NCBI GenBank assembly: GCA_030523505.1
Contig: JAUNIK010000027.1
Location: 1 to 13,626, forward strand
Direction: 5' to 3'
Length of the DNA stretch: 13,626 nt
DNA from: Prevotellaceae bacterium
GTDB taxonomy: Bacteria; Bacteroidota; Bacteroidia; Bacteroidales; Bacteroidaceae
Shown: positions 1 through 7,800 of the stretch, piece by piece
How the letters are laid out: each line of letters begins with the position of its first letter
Numbering within the stretch: position 1 is the first letter of the stretch
Translations under genes and position numbers: made by a program
Notes under the pieces: generated by a model
Database searches by the model: none
Told to the model about the DNA's origin: nothing
What the model saw: only the letters and a program-made list of their open reading frames with translations

Positions 1-2
1 CG

Positions 3-614
3 ATTGTATTTGCTAAGGCAAAGGACAAGGACTCAAAGGAATATTATGCCGTAGCCATGAAGTTCTTCCTGATATTCACATTGCTGGCATTCCTTTGTGT
101 AGTGGGCTATATGCCTTTGTTACAGCATATCATTGGTGCTGATTATCGTGAAGGACTGGTGACGGTGCCTATCGTGATGGCGGCAGAGATAATGATGGGT
201 GTATATTTCAACCTCTCGTTCTGGTACAAACTCATCGACAAGACCATCTGGGGCGCATGGTTCTCGCTTGCTGGCTGTGCAGTTCTCGTGGCTGTCAACA
301 TCCTCTTCATTCCTGAATATGGCTATATGGCATGTGCATGGGGAGGAGTAGCAGGCTACGGCACAGCGATGGTACTCTCTTATATCGTCGGACAGTGGAA
401 GAACCCTATCCAGTATCCAATGAAGAGCATTACTGTTTATGTTCTGATGACAGCATTCTTCTTTGCTATAATGCAATTGGTGCCTGAATCATGGCCGTCG
501 GTTGTGCGATTGGGCATAAGCACCATACTTATCATTGCTTTCATTGGTCATGTCCTCTACCATGATGTGCCACTCAAATCGCTCCCTGTAGTGGGCAAAT
601 ATTTCCGCAAATAA
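3..614 (+). CDS. Polysaccharide (O-antigen/capsule) flippase-like membrane protein, 3' part only
   Basis: The reading frame is open from the left edge (codons start at base 3), so this is the C-terminal ~203 residues of a longer protein. The internal ATG at 57 is not a believable start because the frame continues upstream of it without a stop. The visible part is very hydrophobic, with about five membrane segments: near FLIFTLLAFLCVVGYMPL, the stretch around VPIVMAAEIMMGVYF, WFSLAGCAVLVAVNILFI, a segment before SYIVGQW, and a C-terminal pair. It ends with a short basic tail (GKYFRK). The pattern, including the N/Y-rich loop LSFWYKLIDKTIWGAW, resembles the C-terminal half of Bacteroidetes lipopolysaccharide/oligosaccharide flippases (MATE/Wzx-like MOP superfamily), which move lipid-linked sugar units across the inner membrane. 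The family call is from general resemblance; no diagnostic motif survives in the fragment. The peptidase gene starts 20 bp downstream on the same strand. Confidence 0.7.
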   Translation: MVFAKAKDKDSKEYYAVAMKFFLIFTLLAFLCVVGYMPLLQHIIGADYREGLVTVPIVMAAEIMMGVYFNLSFWYKLIDKTIWGAWFSLAGCAVLVAVNILFIPEYGYMACAWGGVAGYGTAMVLSYIVGQWKNPIQYPMKSITVYVLMTAFFFAIMQLVPESWPSVVRLGISTILIIAFIGHVLYHDVPLKSLPVVGKYFRK

Positions 615-634
615 ACAATAAATAGAATATCAAA

Positions 635-2758
635 ATGAAAAAACTTTTATTATTACTGTTCACTCTTCAGTGCTCTCTCTTCACTTACGCTGACGAGGGA
701 ATGTGGACTCTTATGGATCTGCCAAAGGCAGTGTATGACAAAATGGTTGAAGAAGGTTATCAACTTGAATACGACAAGCTCTATCATGATGCTGATGCCA
801 TCTACAATGCAATTGTGAACTTCGGTGGTTACTGCTCGGGAGTAGTAGTATCAAAGGATGGACTTGTATTCACCAACCACCATTGCGGTTTTGAGGCAAT
901 TCGCTCAAACTCTACCGTGGAGCACGACTATATGCTCAATGGTTTCTGTGCAAAGAGCTTTGCCGAGGAGCTGCCTAACGAGGATCTCTTCGTATCATTC
1001 ATGGTGGCACAGAAGGATGTCACCGACATTGTCGAGGAGTATAACTTCCGTGACCTTTCTTCTTCAAAGCGTGAGGAGATCCTGAACCTCATCGAGGAGA
1101 TGGAGAACAAGCGTATCAAGGCCATCGATCCAACACTCCATGCAGAGATGAAGCCTTACTATGAGGGCAACCGCTACTATGTGGATATCTACCAGAACTT
1201 CAACGATGTACGCCTTGTGTTCACCGTACCAAAGTCAATGGGTAAGTTTGGTGGCGAGACTGACAACTGGATGTGGCCTCGTCAGACTTGCGACTTCTCA
1301 GTGTTCCGTATCTATGCCGACCCTTCTACCAACGGTCCTGCTGACTACAGCAAGACAAATGTGCCTTACCACCCAAAGAAGTGGGCTCAGGTGTCATTGC
1401 AGGGATATAAGGAGGGCGACTTCGCCATGACAATGGGTTATCCTGGTTCAACCGAGCGATACCTTTCAAGTTTCGGTATCAAGGAAATGCGTGATGCACA
1501 GAACCTCCCACGCTGGCAGACTCGTGAGGTAAAGCAGGAGGTGATGCTTCGCCACATGCGTGCCGATGAGGCAGTGCGTATCAAGTACGACTCGAAGTAT
1601 GCTCAGAGTGCCAACTACTGGAAGAACGCTATCGGTATGAACAAGTGTATCGACTCACTCGATATCATTGGTTTGAAGCAGGGCCACGAGAAGGCTATCC
1701 GCGAGTATGTTGAGAAGACCGGCTACCTGAAGGACAAGCTCAACTTCGATCTCTTGGACTCTCTCTATCAGAAGCGTTTCAATGCAATGCGTGGTCTTAT
1801 CCTTTTCTCAGAGACCTTCCGTGCTGACGAACTCTCTGTCCGTGCCCGTCGTTTCACCAATGGTGGCATGGCTGCACAGGGCAAGAAGAACAAGACCTTC
1901 GTTGTGTTTGACGATACATCCGACACCTACGATGAGGCTACCGACAAGGAGATGCAGGTAGTGCTTTTGAAGAACTATGCCGAGAAGGCTGACGCAAAAT
2001 ATATGCCTACCTTCTATGAGACCATCAAAAACCAGTATGGTGGCGACTATGCAAAGTATGTTGACGACCTCTGGGCTAACTCAGTGCTGATGAAGAACGG
2101 CAAGAAACTCTATAGTGACAAGAAACTCCAGAAGGACCTTGGTGTGCAGTATGGCTATGACATGAGTGCAGTGATGTTCGAACTCTATTCCGACTATTCT
2201 GCTGATGCTGAGACCATTGAGGAGCAGGAGCGTTACCTCTGTGCAGCAAAGGTTCGCATGGAGGAGGATATGCCTCATTATTCTGACGCCAACTTCACAC
2301 TCCGTATGTCTTACGGACAGGTGGGCGAATATGATATGTACGGCAAACCTTCGGGCTACTATACCACACCACAGTCAATCTACAAGAAGATGCAGCTTGG
2401 CGATAAGGAAAAGGCTGGTAGCAACTATAACTTCGAGTATTTTGCAGAACCAATCATGCACGAGCTCTTCTCGGCTTCTGACTTCGGCCAGTACACCGAT
2501 GCAACAAGTGGCACTATGAACCTCTGCTTCCTCACCAACAACGATATCACCGGCGGTAACTCTGGTTCACCAGTGTTCGATGGAAAGAACCAGCTCATCG
2601 GTCTTGCCTTCGATGGCAACTGGGAGAGCCTCTCTGCTGACATCTTCTTTGACTCGAAGCTCGCACGTTGTATCTGTGTCGACATCCGTTATGTACTCTT
2701 CATGATGGACAAGTGGGGCCATGCTGATCGTCTCATCAAGGAGATCGACGCAAAGTAA
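635..2758 (+). CDS. dpp7: S46 family dipeptidyl-peptidase, DPP7-type
   Basis: A 707-residue secreted serine exopeptidase, full length for family S46 (about 700-720 aa). It begins with a signal peptide (MKKLLLLLFTLQCSLFTYA, cleavage expected before DEG), so it should act in the periplasm, releasing dipeptides from peptide N-termini for amino-acid catabolism. The likely triad is His83 (in TNHHCG), Asp220 (in the TDNWMWPRQTCDF block) and Ser643 (in GGNSGSP). These spacings agree with the known S46 enzymes DPP7 and DPP11. Specificity in this family depends on the residue 18 positions after the serine: Arg in DPP11 (acidic P1), Gly in DPP7 (hydrophobic P1). Here it is Gly661 (FDGNWE), so DPP7-like preference is inferred. 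The C-terminal VDIRYVLFMMDKWG is typical of the family. There is no Shine-Dalgarno site; the leader is A-rich as usual in Bacteroidetes. A palindromic repeat starts 2 bp after the TAA. Confidence 0.93.
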   Translation: MKKLLLLLFTLQCSLFTYADEGMWTLMDLPKAVYDKMVEEGYQLEYDKLYHDADAIYNAIVNFGGYCSGVVVSKDGLVFTNHHCGFEAIRSNSTVEHDYMLNGFCAKSFAEELPNEDLFVSFMVAQKDVTDIVEEYNFRDLSSSKREEILNLIEEMENKRIKAIDPTLHAEMKPYYEGNRYYVDIYQNFNDVRLVFTVPKSMGKFGGETDNWMWPRQTCDFSVFRIYADPSTNGPADYSKTNVPYHPKKWAQVSLQGYKEGDFAMTMGYPGSTERYLSSFGIKEMRDAQNLPRWQTREVKQEVMLRHMRADEAVRIKYDSKYAQSANYWKNAIGMNKCIDSLDIIGLKQGHEKAIREYVEKTGYLKDKLNFDLLDSLYQKRFNAMRGLILFSETFRADELSVRARRFTNGGMAAQGKKNKTFVVFDDTSDTYDEATDKEMQVVLLKNYAEKADAKYMPTFYETIKNQYGGDYAKYVDDLWANSVLMKNGKKLYSDKKLQKDLGVQYGYDMSAVMFELYSDYSADAETIEEQERYLCAAKVRMEEDMPHYSDANFTLRMSYGQVGEYDMYGKPSGYYTTPQSIYKKMQLGDKEKAGSNYNFEYFAEPIMHELFSASDFGQYTDATSGTMNLCFLTNNDITGGNSGSPVFDGKNQLIGLAFDGNWESLSADIFFDSKLARCICVDIRYVLFMMDKWGHADRLIKEIDAK

Positions 2759-2760
2759 AA

Positions 2761-2818
2761 GCCTCACCCCCGAAATCTTTGATTTCTCCCCCTCTCCCAC
2801 GAGGAGAGGGGAGTGATT
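2761..2818 (+). repeat. Palindromic repeat copy A (left inverted repeat of the DUF559 unit)
   Basis: Starts 2 bp after the peptidase stop codon with GCCTCACCCCC (2761-2771). A perfect 9-bp stem follows, 2789-2797 with 2803-2811 (CCCCTCTCC / GGAGAGGGG), loop CACGA. Bases 2789-2818 are the exact reverse complement of 3230-3259 (30 of 30). Between the two conserved blocks this copy carries 17 bp (2772-2788) where copy B has only 2 bp; the insert itself forms a small hairpin, GAAATC-TTT-GATTTC. No U-run follows, so it is not a standard intrinsic terminator. Confidence 0.9.
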
Positions 2819-2829
2819 AGTGATATATA

Positions 2830-3213
2830 ATGATTGAAAAAGAGCGTCATATTGAGGCTGCTAATCCTGATTGGTATAACCTCTTAAAGGATCATTCCAG
2901 AGAGAATCGTCGCTGTTCTACTCCTGCGGAGGATATGCTCTGGCAACGGATTCGTGCAAGGCAGTTGGGGTATAAGTTCCGTCGCCAGCATGTGTTGCTT
3001 GATTACATAGCCGATTTCTTTTGTCAGGAGAAAATGCTGATAATTGAGGTTGATGGTGGATATCACAATGTAACAGAGCAACAGTCTCTTGATGAGGAAA
3101 GAACCGCACGATTAGCAACAATGGGCTATCGAGTTGTCCGTTTCACAAATGAGGAAATAATTGAAGGTCTTGAGGCAATAATAATTAAACTTAAAGAAAT
3201 ACTTGATGAATAA
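2830..3213 (+). CDS. DUF559 / Vsr-like endonuclease domain protein
   Basis: A 127-residue protein matching the DUF559 family, which has the restriction-endonuclease (PD-(D/E)XK, Vsr-like) fold. Recognisable blocks in order are STPAEDMLWQRIRARQLGYK (residues 30-49), FRRQHVLLDYIADFFC (50-65), LIIEVDGGYH (70-79) and GYRVVRFTNEEI (99-110). Candidate metal-binding/catalytic residues are Glu34, Asp62, Glu73, Asp75 and His79, all present, so the enzyme looks intact. The length is normal for the family. The substrate of DUF559 proteins is not established; a DNA nick or mismatch-type activity is inferred from the fold. The ORF lies between inverted palindromic repeats with 11 bp from the left repeat to its ATG, and no promoter motif is visible in that gap, so expression probably depends on read-through from the peptidase gene. 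Its stop overlaps the ATG at 3206 of the kinase frame by 8 bp. Confidence 0.88.
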   Translation: MIEKERHIEAANPDWYNLLKDHSRENRRCSTPAEDMLWQRIRARQLGYKFRRQHVLLDYIADFFCQEKMLIIEVDGGYHNVTEQQSLDEERTARLATMGYRVVRFTNEEIIEGLEAIIIKLKEILDE

Positions 3214-4195
3214 TAACATAGATAGGACAAATCACTCCCCTCTCCTCGTGGGAGAGGGGCTGGGGGTGAGGCGCATAATAGGAATAGGTGAAACCATCCT
3301 CGATATTGTCTTCAAGGACAACCAGCCTATCAGTGCTGTGCCTGGGGGCAGCACCTTCAATGCCATCATCTCGTTAGGACGATGTGGAGTTGAGGCAATG
3401 CTGCTCACGGAGGTAGGCAATGACCGTGTAGGCCGTTATGTCCTCGACTTCATGCGTGAGAATGGTGTTAATGCCGACTATGCTGTGACGCCTAACGGAT
3501 GCAAGACACCGGTATCGCTGGCTTTCCTCAACGATGCCAACGATGCCGAATATGCCTTCTATCGCACTCCATCGTCAGGCTCCACCGACTATAACTACCC
3601 TGAAATCCATGAGGATGACATCATCCTCTTCGGTTCTTACTATGCCATAAAACCCGAGGTGCGCCCACAGGTTGTAGAGTTCCTCCGTTATGCCAAGGAC
3701 CATGGGGCAATCATCTATTATGATGTCAACTTCCGTCCGTCGCATGCTCAGGAGAAGGTGAAACTCGCGCCAAACATCATGGAGAACCTTGAGTTTGCGG
3801 ATATCGTCCGTGGTAGCAGCGAGGACTTCTCTCTGCTCTATGGCATGGACAATGCCGACAAGGTGTATCGTGCCGAGATATCGTTCTATACGAAGAACTT
3901 CATCTATACCGACAGTAACAATCCGGTGGTGGCATTCGGACAGAACGCCATTCGTACAGAGGTGGCAACACCTGTGGTGGATACCGTCTCAACCATCGGT
4001 GCCGGCGATAACTTCAATGCAGGATTCCTCTTCGCCCTTGTCAAGATGGGCATCACTCATGCTGACCTCGAGGCTGGTCTCACTGCCAGCCAGTGGGAGC
4101 AACTCCTGTCAACAGCCCAGCAGTTTGCTGCCGACTGTTGCAAGAGTATATATAATTATGTGTCTAACGATTTCGCTAAAACCCAGACATTATGA
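3206..4195 (+). CDS. PfkB-family carbohydrate kinase with repeat-derived 5' end
   Basis: Ribokinase/PfkB-family ATP-dependent kinase acting on a sugar or nucleoside; the substrate cannot be told. Counting from the ATG at 3206, conserved blocks are RIIGIGETILDIVF (about residues 23-36), the substrate-side GGS-FNAIISLGRCGV motif (47-62), and the PfkB signature DTVSTIGAGDNFNAGF (259-274), whose GAGD Asp268 is the catalytic base. The frame is open from ATG 3206, which overlaps the DUF559 stop codon, but the first ~20 codons are read through palindromic repeat copy B (NHSPLLVGEGLGVR) and do not look like kinase sequence. A GTG at 3266, supplied by the repeat itself and preceded by GGAGAGGGG, would give a 309-residue protein starting MRRIIGIGET, closer to the usual family N-terminus. 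I give the longer frame but consider GTG 3266 at least equally likely. It overlaps the LOG gene by 4 bp (ATGA), indicating translational coupling. Confidence 0.9.
   Translation: MNNNIDRTNHSPLLVGEGLGVRRIIGIGETILDIVFKDNQPISAVPGGSTFNAIISLGRCGVEAMLLTEVGNDRVGRYVLDFMRENGVNADYAVTPNGCKTPVSLAFLNDANDAEYAFYRTPSSGSTDYNYPEIHEDDIILFGSYYAIKPEVRPQVVEFLRYAKDHGAIIYYDVNFRPSHAQEKVKLAPNIMENLEFADIVRGSSEDFSLLYGMDNADKVYRAEISFYTKNFIYTDSNNPVVAFGQNAIRTEVATPVVDTVSTIGAGDNFNAGFLFALVKMGITHADLEAGLTASQWEQLLSTAQQFAADCCKSIYNYVSNDFAKTQTL
3230..3272 (-). repeat. Palindromic repeat copy B (right inverted repeat of the DUF559 unit)
   Basis: Reverse-oriented copy: read on the minus strand it starts GCCTCACCCCC (3262-3272), then AG, then the 9-bp hairpin (3251-3259 with 3237-3245) and GAGTGATT. 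Bases 3230-3259 are the perfect reverse complement of 2789-2818. The repeat is entirely inside the open reading frame of the kinase and ends 2 bp before its first clearly conserved codons (ATAATAGGAATAGG). Confidence 0.9.
3251..3268 (+). promoter_or_regulatory. Possible repeat-supplied ribosome site and GTG start of the kinase
   Basis: GGAGAGGGG at 3251-3259 followed 6 bp later by an in-frame GTG (3266-3268) gives fMet-Arg-Arg-Ile-Ile-Gly-Ile-Gly-Glu, which fits the usual family start. Both the Shine-Dalgarno-like run and the GTG belong to the palindromic repeat. Bacteroidetes make limited use of Shine-Dalgarno pairing, so this is a suggestion, not proof. Confidence 0.4.
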
Positions 4196-4731
4196 AAATA
4201 GGAATTTTCTGTTCAGCAAACAGCAATATTGATCCTGACTTCTTCACAATGACCGAGGAGTTGGGCCGTTGGATGGCAGATAACGGTCATGCAGTGGTTT
4301 ATGGCGGTTGTGATATGGGACTGATGAAGACCATCGGTCATGCTGTCCACGACAATGGTGGGATGACCATCGGTGTAGTGCCTCGCATCATCGAGGAGAG
4401 AGGCACCGAGGCAACATGCCTTGATGTGCATATCCCTGTTGACAATCTCTCCGACCGTAAGGATATCATGCTCATGCAGAGTGATGTCATTGTGGCATTG
4501 CCGGGAGGTATCGGAACCCTCGACGAGGTGTTCACCGTTGCAGCATCGAAAACCATCGGTTATCATCAGAAGATGGTCATTCTCTACAATATGAAAGGCT
4601 TCTGGGATTCCACCATCGCCCTCCTCGATGATCTCCAGGCAAAGGGCATGATCCGTGGCGATTACCACCGAATGATAATCTCGGTAAGCAATCTCGAAGA
4701 ATTAGCACAAGTCCTCACTGAAATCCAGTAA
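4192..4731 (+). CDS. LOG family protein (TIGR00730-type phosphoribohydrolase)
   Basis: A 179-residue Rossmann-fold protein of the LOG family (lysine decarboxylase-like/TIGR00730). The N-terminus MKIGIFCSAN is the first strand and nucleotide loop; YGGCDMGLM (37-45), SDRKDIM (87-93) and the signature PGGIGTLDE (104-112) follow in the usual order and spacing. Characterised members hydrolyse the N-glycosidic bond of nucleoside 5'-monophosphates (cytokinin riboside monophosphates in plants and some bacteria; AMP or other nucleotides elsewhere), with Arg89 and Glu112 as expected active-site residues. The cellular substrate here is unknown. The start codon overlaps the kinase stop (ATGA), so the two genes form a coupled pair; a kinase and a nucleotide hydrolase may share nucleoside or pentose-phosphate salvage, which is only inference. 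A terminator lies 25 bp after its stop. Confidence 0.92.
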   Translation: MKIGIFCSANSNIDPDFFTMTEELGRWMADNGHAVVYGGCDMGLMKTIGHAVHDNGGMTIGVVPRIIEERGTEATCLDVHIPVDNLSDRKDIMLMQSDVIVALPGGIGTLDEVFTVAASKTIGYHQKMVILYNMKGFWDSTIALLDDLQAKGMIRGDYHRMIISVSNLEELAQVLTEIQ

Positions 4732-4756
4732 GATTATTTCTGCAATACCATAAAAT

Positions 4757-4790
4757 ATCCCATCACCCCCTAAAGAGTGATGGGATTTTT
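4757..4790 (+). terminator. Intrinsic terminator after the LOG gene, possibly bidirectional
   Basis: Perfect 8-bp stem CCCATCAC (4759-4766) / GTGATGGG (4777-4784), 10-nt loop, extended by T4758-A4785 and A4757-T4786, followed on the plus strand by ATTTTTAT. The upstream A-rich TAAAATAT gives a T-rich tail on the other strand, so it could also stop transcripts of the convergent rhamnosidase gene. Confidence 0.8.
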
Positions 4791-4812
4791 ATAATTGTCA
4801 TCGTTATCGTTA

Positions 4813-4868
4813 ACTCCCCTCCCCCGGATGGTCTCCCCTCTCTTTTGGAGAGGGGCTGGGGGTGAGGC
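4813..4868 (-). repeat. Palindromic repeat copy C
   Basis: Read on the minus strand it starts GCCTCACCCCC 4 bp after the stop codon of the rhamnosidase gene, then AG and an 8-bp hairpin, 4835-4842 with 4848-4855 (CCCCTCTC / GAGAGGGG, loop TTTTG), and ends in a second C/G-rich stretch (4815-4825). Same family as copies A and B, with a different loop. A short TCATCG/TTATCG run (4797-4810) adjoins it. Confidence 0.85.
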
Positions 4869-4872
4869 TTTT

Positions 4873-7800
4873 TTACTTCACCACCTTCTTCCCATTAACG
4901 ATATACACACCCTTCTGCATCTCCTTGTCACTGTTCATACGAATGCCTTGGAGGTTGTAGTATGTGTTTTCTGCAACAGGAATGCCAGCAACATCCTTAA
5001 TGCCCTGCGACACCTGTGTCGAGAACTGGTAAGTACCCGAACCAACATTATACACAGCCTTGCCGTTAGCTTTGCCAACAAACTCTATTCCCTCGGCATC
5101 GCCTGCTGCAATGCCACCTTCGAGAACCTCAACACCATCAGAACATGGCATATAGAGTGTGGCAGTGGTGTTGGCAGGGATAGTCACATCGTATGTCATC
5201 TCCTCCGAACCGTCACAGTTCCAGCGTGCCTTCACATCACCATAGTTCGACCAGAATGAGGCATCCACCCAAGTGATGCGTTGCTGGTTGTGGCGGATAT
5301 CCTTTCGGGTGTCAGTACTTGGCTGCAGTATGATATGCTTGAAACCGGTGTTCTCCTCATCAGGGGCAATACCAGCCATATAGCGGAACATCCATTCTGA
5401 GATGGCTCCGTAAGCATAGTGGTTGAATGAATTCATGCCCGGATCACCGAAACCGTTGGCGATGGTGTATGAGTTCCAACGCTCCCAAACGGTTGTTGCA
5501 CCCTGGTCAACAGAATAGAGCCATGATGGGCAGTCACGCTGTAAGAGCAATGTGAATGCCTCGTCGTCCATACCAAACTGTGTCAGTGTGTGGTTCAGAA
5601 TGGCAGTACCGAGGAATCCGGTAGTGAGCTTGTCACCATTGTTGCTGATGTTTCTCTCCAAAGCCACCTTTGTTGCTTCTATCGAAGCCTCGTCAGGCAG
5701 GAGGTTGTAGCGAAGAGCCATGAGATATGCACACTGGGTGTCGAACTTAGGAGTACCATCAGCTTTCAAATATCTCTCCTGCCATTCCTTCTTAATGCTC
5801 TCGAAGCGGTTGTGATAGTTTGTAGCCTTGCGCGAATACTTGTTGTTGTATTTTGTAAGCACCTGGCACATCTTTTCCATCAGTTGAGCATCGTAGGCAT
5901 AATAGCATACCGAGATATAACGGTTGTCGGTTGAGGCAAACGAGAGCCAGTCGCCATACATCGTGCCACCACCCACATAGGTGTAGCCGTCCTCGTGCTG
6001 CTGACCGAGGAATGTCATATACTTCTCCATTGAGTCGATATTATCCAGCAGAACCTCCTCATCACCGGTCATAAGGTAAATCTTCCAAGGCACGATGATA
6101 CCTGCATCAGCCCATGCCGAGTGGCCGTAACCTACATTCCATGAGAATGGAGCCACATGTGGGTAGGCACCATCAGAGCGTTGTGAGTCGCGCATATCGC
6201 GCATCCATTTCTTGTAGAAGGTGCGTGAGTCGGCATTGTACATTCCGGCAAGCGAATATACCTGTGTGTCGGCAGCCCATCCCAGTCGCTCGTCGCGTTG
6301 TGGACAGTCGGTAGGCACACTGACGAAATTCGAGCGCTGTCCCCACATACAGTTGCTGTACAGTTGGTTCACATCAGCATGACTTGTCTCCAACGACGAC
6401 TTCTCGGTCATTGCCGATGTGACGGTCTCGCCCACAACATTTGATATTTCCACATCACTGCTGGTGGTAATCTCTATATAGCGGAATCCGTAGTATGTCG
6501 ATGTAGGATGGAATGTCTCGCCCTCGGCAGTGCCTTTGAGAGTATAGTGGAGTGAAGCCTCGGCACTACGCAGGTTTATCAGGTAGAGCGAACCCTCCGG
6601 TCCGTCATCTCCACGACCAGCATCACCAGTGGTGTTGAGCATCTCCGAGAAGCGGAAACGCAGTTTTGTGCCACGCTTGCCTTTTGCCGTGAACTTCACC
6701 CATCCGGCAGCATTCTGTGCAAAGTCGTAGATGGCAGTCTGTCCGGCTTTGAGAGTGATAGTGCCATCGCCACTGATGCTTTGAATCTTGTTCAGTGCAC
6801 CATGAGTCTTGCCGTTGTTTGTCACACCTTCATACACGTTTATCTCCTTAGGCAGGCGGTCCAATTCTGGAACCACTCTTATGGCTGGTCCCTCGAAACT
6901 GATGATTTCGCCCTTGAAATCCTTGCTCTCAGCCACGGCATACCAATCGGCATCATCGTATCCTGCCTCGCTCCAGTTGCTTTCCAATCGTGCGTCATAA
7001 CTCTCACCATTGTAGATGTCGCCCTTGCGCAATGCACCATTGGTGTTGCTGGTCCATGTGAGGTCGGTATTGACCATTGCCTCGTGACCGTCCTCGTAGG
7101 TGATGATGATCACTCCACGGAAAGCACAATCGTGGTTGCCGAACTCGCCATGAGCCACACCACCGTTCCACCAGCCCGAGGTTACCTCGGCACCAATGGC
7201 ATTCTGCCCTGCATGAAGCAGTGATGTGACATCGTGAGTGGTGTAGAATACAGTCTTCTTGAAATCGGTCGAACCAGGCTTCAACTCATCCTGGAATGTG
7301 TTGCCGTCATCATCGGTCTGTCCTACGCGCGTACCATTTATATATACATTGTAAACACCAAGACCGCTGGTATAGAGTCGTGCCGACTTGATGGCACCAT
7401 CCACTCCGAATACCTTCCTCATCATCGGAGCACCAGGCATCACGCTTCCCTCGTTCTGCATCAGGCGGAAGGTGTTGCCGCTTGGAGCCGACATAAACAA
7501 TTGGCGGCTGCCTTCATACGACTGAACATTATCGGCACTGAAGATATTGCTCTCACCCTCGAAGTCCTCACTGATATATGTCGATGCATTGCCCGCAGCA
7601 TCATAAGTTGTCATCACGAGATTGTCGAAATATGCCTGCTCGTTTTCTGTGCCGTTGTTGCTGCAATACACGCGGAAACCGAGGTCGCCTATTGCCAGTA
7701 CACCATTGTCGGTATATGTGTCCACAAGTTGTCCGTCGATATATGTGCGAACGTATGGACTCTCACATTCAATCTTTATGTGATGAGGCTTGCCTATGAG

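Larger units (their letters stand above)
2761..3272. mobile_element. Compact DUF559-nuclease unit bounded by inverted repeats
   Basis: A 512-bp block in which inverted copies of one palindromic repeat (2761-2818 and 3230-3272) enclose a single small nuclease gene. The inner 30 bp of the two repeats match perfectly and the outer 11 bp (GCCTCACCCCC / GGGGGTGAGGC) also match. The block separates the peptidase from a kinase gene whose first codons appear to have been replaced. I see no clear target-site duplication (left flank GCAAAGTAAAA, right flank GCATAATAGGA). Calling it mobile is an inference from structure: it could be a REP-like element that moves in trans, a self-mobilising unit, or a repeat pair that recombined around a host gene. 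Confidence 0.45.

Noticed and set aside
2789..2811. Copy A hairpin as an intrinsic terminator for the peptidase gene
   Set aside because: The stem is strong but is followed by AGTGATTAGTG with no U-run; the nuclease gene downstream also lacks a visible promoter, favouring read-through.
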